DNA from: DATBQN01 sp963755825
GTDB taxonomy: Bacteria; Acidobacteriota; Thermoanaerobaculia; Multivoradales; UBA5704
NCBI GenBank assembly: GCA_963755825.1
Contig: CAVWLA010000003.1
Location: forward strand, 1,550,001 to 1,614,000
Reading direction: 5' to 3'
DNA length: 64,000 nucleotides
The notes beneath the pieces were generated by a model that was not told the DNA's origin, did no database searches, and saw nothing but the letters and a program-made list of their open reading frames with translations. A program made the translations under genes and the position numbers. Shown piece by piece: positions 43,389-52,466 of this stretch. The first letter of the stretch is position 1, and each line of letters begins with the position of its first letter.

Positions 43389-44051
43389 CTACGCGGGCTT
43401 CCTGCCCCTCGCGCAGATCCACCCCTGTCGGGGCTCCTCCAGGAGCTCCACCTCCGCATAGCCGGCCGCCACGAGCAGCTCGCGATGCTCGTCGACGCTG
43501 AGGATCGAGACCCGCAGCGGCTTCATCGCCAGCTCGCCCAGCCTGCTGTGACCGCCGCTCCGGTAGGTCTCCGCGATGATGCAGAGCGCGCCGCCGGGTT
43601 TCAGCACGCGCAGGATCTCGCGCACGCCGGCGGCCTGATCCGGCCAGTAATAGTGGGTCTCGACCGCCGTGACGAGATCGAAACGGCCTTCGGGGAAGGG
43701 TAGGTTCGCCACTGAGGCACGCCTGATCTCGACCTGGCCGGCCGCGATCGCTCGCGCGTTCACCCGCCGCGACATGGCGACGCTCTCGGCGGAGAGGTCG
43801 ACGCCGTAGACCCGCCCCTCTGAGGCGATGGCGGACAGCTTCTGTATCGTCCTCCCTCCCCCGCAGCCGACGTCCAGGATCCGGAAGCGCTCCTCGATCG
43901 CGAGGTGCTGCAATCCCCAGTCGGTCAACCCCGAGTGCGATCGGTTCATCACCCACAGGAACGGCCTGCCGAGCCATCGCGTCGGCTGGCGGACCTGGAC
44001 GAGGAGCGCCGCGGCGAGGAGCAGTGGAAGGAAGAGGAGGAGGATTGTCAT
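43389..44051 (-). CDS. Membrane-anchored SAM-dependent methyltransferase
   Basis: The ATG at 44051 follows AGAGGG and gives an N-terminal TM helix (TILLLFLPLLLAAALLVQV, residues 2-20). The helix is followed by a class I methyltransferase domain: motif I FRILDVGCGGGRTIQKL, motif II YGVDLSAESVAMS, motif IV FDLVTAVETHYYWPD and RVLKPGGALCIIAE. The length of 220 residues is normal for a type 11 enzyme. The substrate is unknown; membrane anchoring suggests a lipid or quinone-like acceptor. It is convergent with the phosphodiesterase gene, with 18 nt between the stop codons. Confidence 0.82.
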   Translation of the reverse strand: MTILLLFLPLLLAAALLVQVRQPTRWLGRPFLWVMNRSHSGLTDWGLQHLAIEERFRILDVGCGGGRTIQKLSAIASEGRVYGVDLSAESVAMSRRVNARAIAAGQVEIRRASVANLPFPEGRFDLVTAVETHYYWPDQAAGVREILRVLKPGGALCIIAETYRSGGHSRLGELAMKPLRVSILSVDEHRELLVAAGYAEVELLEEPRQGWICARGRKPA

Positions 44052-44162
44052 GGCTCGGCCCTCTCGAATGAGGTGACGCCGGACGGCTGAGCCGGGACGG
44101 CGGGATTCGGTCGATCGACGGCTTGGGTACCAGGCCCCGGCCCGCGGGCCGGCATGCGGGAA

Positions 44163-44310
44163 GGCTCTTCCGAGTACATACGCGACTGCCCGGTAATGTT
44201 TCGAGCCCTCCGCGTAAAATTTTGCGCCCTCCCGGTGATCGGCCGAGCCTTCCCGGTGATCGGGAAGAGCTTTCACGGTGACCCGGAGGGCTCCCCGGCG
44301 GCTTCCGCGG
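44163..44310. repeat. Degenerate 21-bp tandem repeat array upstream of the Rhs locus
   Basis: Seven consecutive units of 20-22 bp begin with a g(c)(c)c/t-t-cc(c) core. The best pair is gccctcccggtgatcggccga (44226-44246, given here in part as gccctcccggtgatcgg) and gccttcccggtgatcggga (from 44247). Other units begin at 44163, 44184, 44205, 44269 and 44289. A 21-bp period equals two helical turns, which suits repeated protein binding on one DNA face. The rest of the 44052-44415 gap holds a short GCTCCC/GGGAGC hairpin and a GAGGAG ribosome-binding site; I see no further gene. Confidence 0.6.
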
Positions 44311-44415
44311 CCTCAGGATCAGGTCTCCCGTCGTTGGACGCTTTCCGCCTGGCTCCCGTAGAGTGGGAGCAAATCCTATTGCCACCGCCGCGCGAGCGGC
44401 CCGAGGAGACCTCCG

Positions 44416-45042
44416 ATGCGCTGGACGCCGCCCCTCTTGCTCCTCCTCCTGCTGCTGGCCCCTCTCGCCGCCGCCGCGCAGCCGGCGATCTCGTTCGAGC
44501 ACCAGGCGGTCGTCGTCAGCGGCGGGACGCCGGGGGGCGAGGTGATCGTGTGGAGCGTCTACCGGGAGCGGGTGGCGGGGATCTCGACGCGGGTCGGGCG
44601 GTTTCACCAGCGGGTGGCGGCGGACGCCGGCGGCTCGGCGCGGCTGGACCTCGGGGTCGGCGTGCCGGAGCTGTCGGTCTGGGCGGCGGTCGATCTGACG
44701 ACCGGGCAGAGCGCGATCGGCACGCCGGGGAGCTTCGCTCTCACCACGATCGATCCCTCGGCGCGGCGGATCGACCGCGCGCTCGGCCGGCTGGCGGTCG
44801 ACCGGCACAGCCTCGAGCTGCTCCTGGTGCGGCCGGGGGTGGGGAGCTGGCGTCTCGCCATCCACGACGGCGGTCCGGACGACGAGGACGGCGTCTATGA
44901 CGGCTCGCTCCGCGCCTCGCCCGCGGCGCTGCTGCCGGACGCCAAGAGCGGCGAGGCGCCGCGCCAGTTCCTCAAAGGCGATCTCGTCATCGCCGTCGAC
45001 CCCACCGACCTGCAGCTCTTCACGCTGCAGATCCCGGACTGA
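44416..45042 (+). CDS. Secreted protein of unknown function upstream of rhs
   Basis: A strong signal peptide (MRWTPPLLLLLLLLAPLAAA, cut after AAAQ) is followed by ~185 residues with alternating strand-like segments (VIVWSVYRERVAG, ARLDLGVGVPELSVWAAVDL, LLLVRPGVGSWRLAIHDGG). It ends in LQLFTLQIPD. An Ig-like beta-sandwich is my guess; no motif is recognised. GAGGAG precedes the ATG. The gene ends 5 nt before the rhs start, so both are co-transcribed and the protein may help export, anchor or chaperone the Rhs protein. Confidence 0.75.
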   Translation: MRWTPPLLLLLLLLAPLAAAAQPAISFEHQAVVVSGGTPGGEVIVWSVYRERVAGISTRVGRFHQRVAADAGGSARLDLGVGVPELSVWAAVDLTTGQSAIGTPGSFALTTIDPSARRIDRALGRLAVDRHSLELLLVRPGVGSWRLAIHDGGPDDEDGVYDGSLRASPAALLPDAKSGEAPRQFLKGDLVIAVDPTDLQLFTLQIPD

Positions 45043-45047
45043 CGCCG

Positions 45048-48000
45048 ATGAACGATCGCTCACCGCACGCTCGCGCCGCCGCTCACCTCGCTCCGTTCCC
45101 CTTCCCTCGATTCACCTTCGCCGCCGGCCTCGTCCTCCTGGCGCTCGCCGGCGCGGTCGCTCCGCGGCCTGCCGCGGCGCAGGACGATCCGGTCAACCGG
45201 GCGCGCGGCCTGTCGGCCAACGCGGCGTACCTGATCGGCGACATCGACGCGGTCAACCTCTACAACGGCAACCTGACCGTGGCGCTGCCGCTCGGCGGCA
45301 CCTATCCGGTGGGCGGTCCGCTCTCCTACGGCCTCGCTCTGCACTACAACTCGGGGGTGTGGAACCTGGAGACGGGCCCGCCGTGCCATGACACCTCGGC
45401 GCCGGTGGACGCCAATCTCGACGTCTTCCACAACGCCGGGATCGGCTGGCGGGTGTCGCTGGGCGAGCTCTATCCGCCGAACGATCCGCCGTACAACGAC
45501 TCGCCGGGGACCTGGCTCTACGTCAGCGCCGACGGCTCGAAAGCACTCGTTCTTTCCCACCCTGCACAACTTCGAGACCGTCGATCCGAACGTCTTCTAC
45601 AGCCGCGACGGCACCTATCTGCGCCTGAAACTGCTGGCCAACGGCAGCAAGACGATCGAGCTGCCGAACGGCCTCGTCCACACCTTCGGCGCCGACAACC
45701 GGCTGACGCAGATGGCGGCGCTCTACAAGAGCGGCGGGGTGGCGACGGACGTCGTCAACGTCACCTACCTGACGAACGAGTGGGATCTCGCCGACACTCA
45801 GGGGCGGGTGCAGCGGGTCTACTTCCGCGCCGCGGCCCCGGGCCTCGGCCAGGTGGACCGCGTGACGGTGACCGCCTTCGGCGGCACCACGGCGACCTAC
45901 CAGCTCGCCTACGCCGACACCTCGATCGCCCGCCACCGGCAGGACAACGACCTCTGCGACTCGGACACGGTGACGGCGCCGCTGCTGCAGAGCCTGCGGC
46001 TCCCCGACGGCTCGCTCGACTCGCTGACCTACGCGCTCGACAACAGCTTCATCAATGGCAACTACCAGGTGCCGGGGACGCTCATCAGCCTGACGCTGCC
46101 GACCTTCGGCCGCTTCGACTATGTCTACCAGGCCTACAGCTTCCGTCATCCGGGGAGCGGCACGCCGATGCTCTGGGTGAGCACGTCGGACGGCATCCTC
46201 ACCAAGACGACGACGGACGTCTCCGGCGCCTCGCTCGGCACCTGGACCTACAGCCAAGCGACGCGGCCGGGCTCGTCGGTCGACGAGCAGCGGCTGCTCG
46301 TCACCTCGCCGCTCGGCCACCAGACGTATCACTACTTCAACAGCTGGGGCGGCAACTGGACGGAGGGTCTGCCGTTCAGCCCGGACCTCACCGACTCCTC
46401 CGGCACCCACAATCTCTCGACCGAGGCGTATCGGGGCGCCGTCGGCGGGACACTCCTGCGCTCGACCTACCTGCGCTTCACCGACGACTCGGTGAGCGCG
46501 GTCAACCACGCCGGGCAGACGGCGTACAACAGCTTCAACGGCCGGGTCGAGTCGCAGCGCACGGTCTACTGGGACGACGGCGGCACCTACGCCGACGTCG
46601 ACTACTCGGCCTTCGACGGGCTCGGCCACTACCGCGCCTCGGCGACGAGCGGTAGCTTTCCGGGCAACAACGCGCGGACGACGGACGTCGACTACAACCC
46701 GGCGCAGGGGACATACCATGTCGATCCGCTGACCAATAACCTCTATCCCGACCACAGCTTCACGATGCTGGCTTCGGCGAGCCCGTGGGTGCTCGAGACG
46801 TCGAACTACGCCTGGTCGGCGGAGAGCGGCAATACCGCCTTCACCTCGACCTGCTACGACGGCACGACGGGATTTCTGCTCCGCAAGCGGACCCATCTCG
46901 CGAACGGCTCGGCGGCGGGGGCGACGGATCTCCTGGCGGTCTTCGATCCGACGGTGCAGGGCGACGTCGCGATGGAGCGCTACTACGGCGGCGACACGCA
47001 GGCCCTGAGCACGGCGGGCAGCCTCTGCCCGCTGGCGCTGCCGGCGTCGCCGGTCTATGAGATCAGCCACGGCTACCAGGGCGGCGTCCTCGCCAGCTCG
47101 CGCTATCTCAACCCATCGAACGGGGCGGCGCTCTCCTTCCTCTCGCTCGACCAGACGATCGACACCGGGAGCGGCCTCATCTCGTCGAGCCGCGACACGG
47201 CGGGGCAGTCGACGAGCTACGCCTACGACGCGATGGAGCGGGTGACGAGCGCCGCGCCGGCGGGGCTCCTGGCGACGAGCTACGCCTACACGCGGGCCTC
47301 GGCGGGGGCCGCCGCGGTGGTCGACGTGACGACCTCCCAGACGCACAACCAGATCCTCTTCGACGGCCTCGGCAGGGTGTGGCGGGAGACCCAGCAGCTG
47401 CCGGACTTCTGGAACGTGCGCGAGACGCTCTACGACGGCGCCGGCAACAAGGCGTCGGTCTCCGAGCTGCAGGTCGGCAACCCGGTGCAGAAGACGCAGT
47501 ACCTCTCCTACGACCCGTTCGGGCGTCCGGCGCTGATCCGGCCGGCGGACTCGACCACCGCCAACGGCTTCGCGCACGACGTCTCGCTCACCTACGCCGG
47601 GGTGCGCACGACGACGCGCACGGTGCGGGTGGGGGAGACGCTCGCGGGGACGACGGTCGCCGAGTCGCCGGTGACGACGACCGAGACCTACGACCGGCAG
47701 GGGCGCCTGGCGGCGGTGACCGAGCCCTCCGGCGCGGGCGGCGGCAACGTGACGACGACCTACGGCTACGACGTCGGCAACCGTCTGGCGACGGTCTCGA
47801 CGACCGGCTCGGGGGTCACCCAGACGCGCGCCTTCGCCTACGACAACCGCGGCCTGCTCGACTGGGAGAACCATCCGGAGAAAGGAGCCTCGGGCAACGG
47901 CACCGTCTCCTATCTCTCCTACGACGCGCGCGGCCACTCGCACCGCAAGATCGACGGTCCCAACGACCTCATCCTGACCTACGACGCCGCCGAGCGGGTG

Positions 48001-49983
48001 ACCGAGATCGACGAGACCGGCGGCGCCAAGCGGCCGTTGAAGACCTTCGCCTACGCGACGGCCAACGTCGGCAGCGACGCCGCCAACGGCAAGCTGCGCA
48101 CCGGCTGGCGCTACAACTACCCGCTGCTCGGTGGCACCACCTACACCTCGCTCATCGGACAGACCTACACCTACCAGGGGGTGGGCGGCCGGGTGTCGCA
48201 GCGCAGCCTCGCCCACACCTTCAACGGCAGCGCCTCGGAGTCGTTCAACGAGACCTTCTCCTACGACGGCCTCGGCCATCTCGCCTCGACCGGCTACCCG
48301 CAGTGCACCTTCGCCGCCTGCAGCGGCGTCGCCGCGACGCCGCGGACGATCACCTACGGCTACACCAAGGGTCTGCTGACCGGCGTGCCCGGCTACACAG
48401 CGCAGATCGCCGGCGAGGCGGCGGGGACCGGCATCACCTACGGCGGCAACCTCCTCGTCACCCAGGTGCAGCACGCCAACGGCATGCTCGACCTGCAGGC
48501 CGCCGACGCGCACGCCATGGCGCGACCGGCCGCCGTCTCCTCGTCGTCGACCTCCATGGGCCTCGCCTCGTGGTCCTCGGGGAGCTACGTCTACGACGGC
48601 GCCGGCAACATCACCCAGATCGGCGGCAGCACCTATCTCTACGACGGGGTGAGCCGGCTCGCCGCGAGCACCCAGTCGCTGGCGTCGAACGGCGTCGGCC
48701 CGACGGTCTCGCAGAGCTTCACCTATGACGCCTTCGGCAACCTGCAGTCGACCGCCGGCAGCGGCGGTCTCAACACGCCGACGAGCTCGACGACCAACCG
48801 GCTGACCGGCGCCGGCACGTCCTACGACGCCGCCGGCAACCTGACCGCCTGGAACGGCGCCACCTACGAGTACGACGCCTTCGACCAGATGAAGCACTAC
48901 GTGTCGGGCACCGAGGAGTGGCTCTACATATACGACGCGGACGACGAGCGCGCCTGGTCCTTCAAGCCGGGCGTCGCGGGCACGAGCGTCCGCTTCGACC
49001 GCTGGACCCTCCGCGACCTCGGCGGCAAGGCTCTGCGCACCTACGAGGCGTCGGGGTACAACTGGACCGGCAGCTGGGCCGAGGACGACATCTACCGCGA
49101 CGGCCTCCTCTTGGCCGCCGAGACCCCCACCGGCCCCCGCCACTTTCACCTCGACCACCTGGGAACCCCCCGCCTGATCACCGACGGCACGGGCACCCAG
49201 CTCGCGTACCACGTCTACTACCCCTACGGCACCGAAGCCACCGCCTTCAACCAGGACGCCGAGCGGCTGAAGTTCACCGGCCACGAGAGAGACCTGGCGA
49301 GCCCCGGCGGCGCGGGCGATGACCTCGACTACATGCACGCGCGGCACGAGAGCCCGGTGACGGGAAGGTTCTTGAGCGTGGATCCGGTCGACGATCCGAA
49401 GAAAGCAATCCCTTCGCCCCAGCTCTGGAATCACTACGCCTACGTGACGGCAAACCCGTTGAAGTACACCGATCCGTCAGGCAAATGCATCGAAGACCTC
49501 TGCATCGGCGAAGCGATCGTCGCTCTCGCGGTCGTTGAATCACCCGCGGGCCAAGCGGCGATCGAGGAGGGGGAGGCCAGCGTGGCTGCAGCTGCGGAGG
49601 CGGTGGGCACCACCGTCTCGGAGGAAAGCCAGGCGGCGCTCACCGCCACGGAGAGGAGCCTCAACAGTATCAACCTTGGTCGGATCGGCGAGCGGGCGTT
49701 GGGCATTTTCAATGAAGCAAAGGAGAAGATCGACTCGTTGACAGGCACGGCTAAATTTCGGGTACCGGACCTGCTTGACAAAGCGGGGCGCCAACTCATC
49801 GACTCCAAGAACGTAGCTCGACTTTCAATGTCTGACCAGCTGCGTGATTATCTTGCCTTTGCGCAGCAGAAAGGCTACCAGGTGATCATTCAAATTCGCC
49901 CAGGCGACGAGACTCATCTTTCCAAGACTCTAAAGGCATTTGTGGATTCAGGACTGATTCGGGTAACCTACCTAAGCCGATGA
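45048..49983 (+). CDS. Secreted Rhs/YD-repeat polymorphic toxin with REase-like tip (one frameshift)
   Basis: A Sec signal peptide ends near RPAAAQDDP. The Rhs shell carries many YD repeats (YDAMERVT, YDRQGRLAAVTE, YDVGNRLATVS) and the RHS core end HLDHLGTPRLITD to GRFLSVDP. The frame is interrupted near 45540: a run of AAA instead of AA shifts it, and removing one A would join both parts into ~1644 residues (DGSKHSFFPTL). After the core, the ~200-residue variable tip ends in a PD-(D/E)xK-like pattern (FRVPDLLDKAGRQLIDSKN), then SMSDQLRDYL. This resembles Tox-REase-7-type DNases from memory. The stop codon overlaps the next gene by 4 nt. The frameshift may be natural or a sequencing error. 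Confidence 0.85.
48799..49383 (+). repeat. 585-bp direct repeat, copy 1 (Rhs core end)
   Basis: This segment encodes the last part of the Rhs core, from the RLTGAG motif to GRFLSVD. It recurs 1907 bp downstream with no gaps and about 20 mismatches, roughly 96-97% identical by my count, most of them at third codon positions. The repeat ends exactly where the toxin tip begins. Confidence 0.9.
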
Positions 49984-50609
49984 GCCTTGGAGAAGAAGAC
50001 TCGCGTGTTGTCGCAGCTATTCGTGAACATGGGATCTCTATCTCATCGGTTTGGGACCTCGTCCATACGAGAGAGAGATACCCAGAGGCCATCCCAACAC
50101 TGATTCGTATGCTGCCTGAGATAAAGGACCCCGATGTCAAAGAAGGCATAGTACGAGCGTTGAGCGTCAAGGAGGCAGCGGCAATTGCCACAGCACCCTT
50201 GATTACAGAGTTCAAGCATCTTTTGGGTGATGACTCGCCGGATACGGTTAGCCTCCGGTGGGCAATTGCCAACGCTCTCACTGTGGTTGCCACGAGAGAC
50301 TCGGCCGAGGACCTCATCGACTTGTTGGGCCGCCCTGGCGGCGGAAGCGCCCGTAAGATGCTCGCGCTGGCGCTCGGCAAGCTCAAAGCTCAGAAGGCGG
50401 TCCCTTTGCTCATTGAGCTGCTTGAGGACGATGAGGTGGTGGGCCATGCGGTTTCCGCCCTCGGCACGCTCAAGGCACATGAAGCACGGCCTTACCTGGT
50501 GAAGCTCGTGACCCACCCGCGAACGTGGGTCCGGAATGAGGCAAAGAAAGCGATTCTCAAAATCGACGGTAAGCCCGTGACTCGGCGAGCGCAGATGCGG
50601 ATCAACTGA
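49980..50609 (+). CDS. HEAT-repeat protein, candidate immunity protein for the Rhs tip
   Basis: The ATG overlaps the rhs stop codon (ATGA), the usual layout for a toxin and its immunity gene. The 209-residue protein has no signal peptide and consists of about five HEAT-like helical pairs (PEAIPTLIRMLPEIKDPDV, ARKMLALALGKLKAQKA, VPLLIELLEDDEVVGHAVSA, ARPYLVKLVTHPRTWVRNEA). HEAT-repeat proteins occur among polymorphic-toxin immunity families. The stretch has visibly lower GC than neighbouring genes, suggesting acquisition together with the tip. The immunity role is inferred from context. Confidence 0.82.
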   Translation: MSLGEEDSRVVAAIREHGISISSVWDLVHTRERYPEAIPTLIRMLPEIKDPDVKEGIVRALSVKEAAAIATAPLITEFKHLLGDDSPDTVSLRWAIANALTVVATRDSAEDLIDLLGRPGGGSARKMLALALGKLKAQKAVPLLIELLEDDEVVGHAVSALGTLKAHEARPYLVKLVTHPRTWVRNEAKKAILKIDGKPVTRRAQMRIN

Positions 50610-50620
50610 AGTAGACAGCA

Positions 50621-50705
50621 CCAACGGCATGCTCGACCTGCAGGCCGCCGATCCGCAGAGCTTCACCTACGACGCCTTCGGCAACCTGCAGTCGACCGCC
50701 GGCAG
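50621..50705 (+). pseudogene. Rhs core remnant with two internal deletions
   Basis: Bases 50621-50651 match 48476-48506 and bases 50654-50709 match 48710-48765, so ~200 bp are missing between these blocks and ~33 bp before the 585-bp repeat. The original Rhs reading frame runs into TGA at the GSG codons near 50711. This is a scar of tandem duplication and deletion in the Rhs locus. Confidence 0.75.
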
Positions 50706-51290
50706 CGGCTGACCGGCGCCGGCACGGCCTACGACGCCGCCGGCAACCTGACCGCCTGGAACGGCGCCACCTACGAGTACGACGCCTTCGACCAGATGAA
50801 GCACTACGTGTCGGGCACTGAGGAGTGGCTCTACATGTACGACGCCGACGACGAGCGCGCCTGGTCTTTCAAGCCCGGCGTCGCCGGCACGAGCGTCCGC
50901 TTCGACCGCTGGACCCTCCGCGACCTCGGCGGCAAGGCTCTGCGCACCTACGAGGCGTCGGGTTACAACTGGACCGGCAGCTGGGCCGAGGACGACATCT
51001 ACCGCGACGGCCTCCTCTTCGCCGCCGAGACCCCCACCGGCCCCCGCCACTTTCACCTCGACCACCTGGGAACCCCCCGCCTCATCACCGACGGCATGGG
51101 CACCCAGCTCGCCTACCACGTCTACTACCCCTACGGCACCGAAGCCACCGCCTTCAACCAGGGCGCCGAGAGGCTGAAGTTCACCGGCCACGAGAGAGAT
51201 CTCGCCAGCCCCGGCGGCCCGGGCGACGACCTGGACTACATGCACGCGCGGCACGAGAGCCCGGTGACGGGAAGGTTCTTGAGCGTGGAT
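50706..51290 (+). repeat. 585-bp direct repeat, copy 2 (in front of the second tip)
   Basis: This is the partner of the copy at 48799-49383. Both copies are read in the same codon phase in their respective frames, so homologous exchange between them would join the full-length Rhs protein in frame to the second tip. The intervening 1907 bp, carrying tip 1 and its immunity gene, would be removed. Confidence 0.9.
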
Positions 51291-51956
51291 ACCCTGGCAG
51301 GGAGCGCCAGCCTTCCTCAGACCTGGAACCGCTATCTCTACGCCGGCGACAACCCTCTCCGCTATCTGGATCCGAACGGCCAGGAAAAAGAAGAGCCAGG
51401 CCTCTTTCAGCAGCTCAAGCAGCTTTTCTTGGGCGCCCTCAACAAGATGTTCCCACCGGCGCCAGTGAAGGTTGATCCCAACGCTCAGGCGCTGGCAGAC
51501 GACGGAGAGATCAGTCAGGCGCAGGCGGTTAGGATGAGCCCTGGTGCCGAACCCAATCTGGTCCAGAAGGGGCTCATCGAAAGCAGCTCCACGCTCGCCG
51601 CCGGCGCGACCTATATGGGTATTCAGGTCGGCGCCACGAAGGCCTTCGATACGGTTGTAGGGTTGCTCCGGCCAGGAGGCCAGTTGCTTGGCGAAGCTGG
51701 GTCAAGTAGCCGGATTCGGTTCCTCGGTGGTGGAAAGGAAGCGGCCTCTCAGCTCTTTGAAGCGCTAACAGCTGAGGGTAAGCTCGTGTTGGAGAAGCCT
51801 GGCCTCAGAGTCTTCGACGTGCCAGGAGTCGGACGCTTTGTCTATCGCTTGAGCAGCTCAACGCCGGGAGTCGAAGCGACAATCGACGTCACAATTCAGG
51901 GCGTGAAGGTCGACAAGCTTAAATTCTTCAAGCAGCTACCGTACTTGACGCCCTAG
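50796..51956 (+). CDS. Displaced Rhs C-terminal fragment with a second toxin tip
   Basis: Reading from the first ATG in frame, ~165 residues repeat the Rhs core end (EEWLYMYDADDERAW through HLDHLGTPRLITD to GRFLSVD). A new variable tip of ~220 residues follows, starting SLPQTWNRYLYAGDNPLRY. The tip contains a hydrophobic Gly/Ala segment (STLAAGATYMGIQVG) and ends with GVGRFVYRLSSSTPG, VEATIDVTIQGVKV and KFFKQLPYL. This ending recalls a toxin family I cannot name with certainty. There is no signal peptide and no upstream start, so it is probably silent until recombined onto the main Rhs protein. The tip has lower GC than the core. Confidence 0.8.
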   Translation: MKHYVSGTEEWLYMYDADDERAWSFKPGVAGTSVRFDRWTLRDLGGKALRTYEASGYNWTGSWAEDDIYRDGLLFAAETPTGPRHFHLDHLGTPRLITDGMGTQLAYHVYYPYGTEATAFNQGAERLKFTGHERDLASPGGPGDDLDYMHARHESPVTGRFLSVDTLAGSASLPQTWNRYLYAGDNPLRYLDPNGQEKEEPGLFQQLKQLFLGALNKMFPPAPVKVDPNAQALADDGEISQAQAVRMSPGAEPNLVQKGLIESSSTLAAGATYMGIQVGATKAFDTVVGLLRPGGQLLGEAGSSSRIRFLGGGKEAASQLFEALTAEGKLVLEKPGLRVFDVPGVGRFVYRLSSSTPGVEATIDVTIQGVKVDKLKFFKQLPYLTP

Positions 51957-51959
51957 AAG

Positions 51960-52322
51960 ATGACGATGCGCGAGACGATCAAAAGCAATATTGTTGCCGA
52001 GGGCGCAGAGGATTTTGTCGGTTTCTGGGAGGTTCTAGCCCAGGTGCGGGACCTGCTCGGCGTTTCTGATCCTGCCGCGGCTAAGGAGGAAACGCTAGGT
52101 ATCGTGCGCGATCTACTAGAGTCAGATCTGATCGTGCCGGGCTTTCCTATCGATCTCGGCCCGGAGTTCGCGTCGTGGAAGATGCCGGTCGATGAGGCCA
52201 TATCGTGGATGAGAAGAGAGTGGGATCAGCTCAAGGAAGACCCCTTTACCGGCGACATCTGTTGGTTCATTGCGACGGACCATGGCAAAGACTGGTTGAA
52301 GGCACATCGACTGCCTGGGTAG
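51960..52322 (+). CDS. Candidate immunity protein for the second Rhs tip
   Basis: The 120-residue acidic cytoplasmic protein starts 3 nt after the tip stop codon. Features are VGFWEVLAQVRDLLG, a helical ETLGIVRDLLESDLI, then PVDEAISWMRREWDQLKED and GDICWFIATDHGKDWL. I recall small hypothetical proteins with the same plan (a WE..VR start, DEA...EW..L in the middle, W.T..G.. at the end) next to polymorphic toxins, but no named family. The pairing with the tip rests on position, size and shared low GC. Confidence 0.72.
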   Translation: MTMRETIKSNIVAEGAEDFVGFWEVLAQVRDLLGVSDPAAAKEETLGIVRDLLESDLIVPGFPIDLGPEFASWKMPVDEAISWMRREWDQLKEDPFTGDICWFIATDHGKDWLKAHRLPG

Positions 52323-52466
52323 CCTTCTGTCGACGGCCGTCTAGCGAGGAGTCAGTGCGACAGCGAGCTACGCGGCCCCGAGGTGACGACGGCGCGTAGC
52401 TCAAGGTGGTCGTTTGCCGGGAGTGGCCCCGGCCGCCCGGCGGCCCTGTGATACCCTTTCGGGGCG

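Noticed and set aside
44052..44276. N-terminal extension of the methyltransferase containing DHREGSA-type repeats
   Set aside because: The repetitive peptide is the translation of the 21-bp DNA repeats. The ATG at 44051 has a ribosome-binding site and begins a proper TM helix.
44163..44310. CRISPR array
   Set aside because: Units are degenerate, contiguous and only 21 bp long, with no unique spacers and no cas genes nearby.
44416..52322. Type VI secretion-linked Rhs locus
   Set aside because: The Rhs protein has a Sec signal peptide rather than a PAAR domain, and no vgrG or tss genes are visible.
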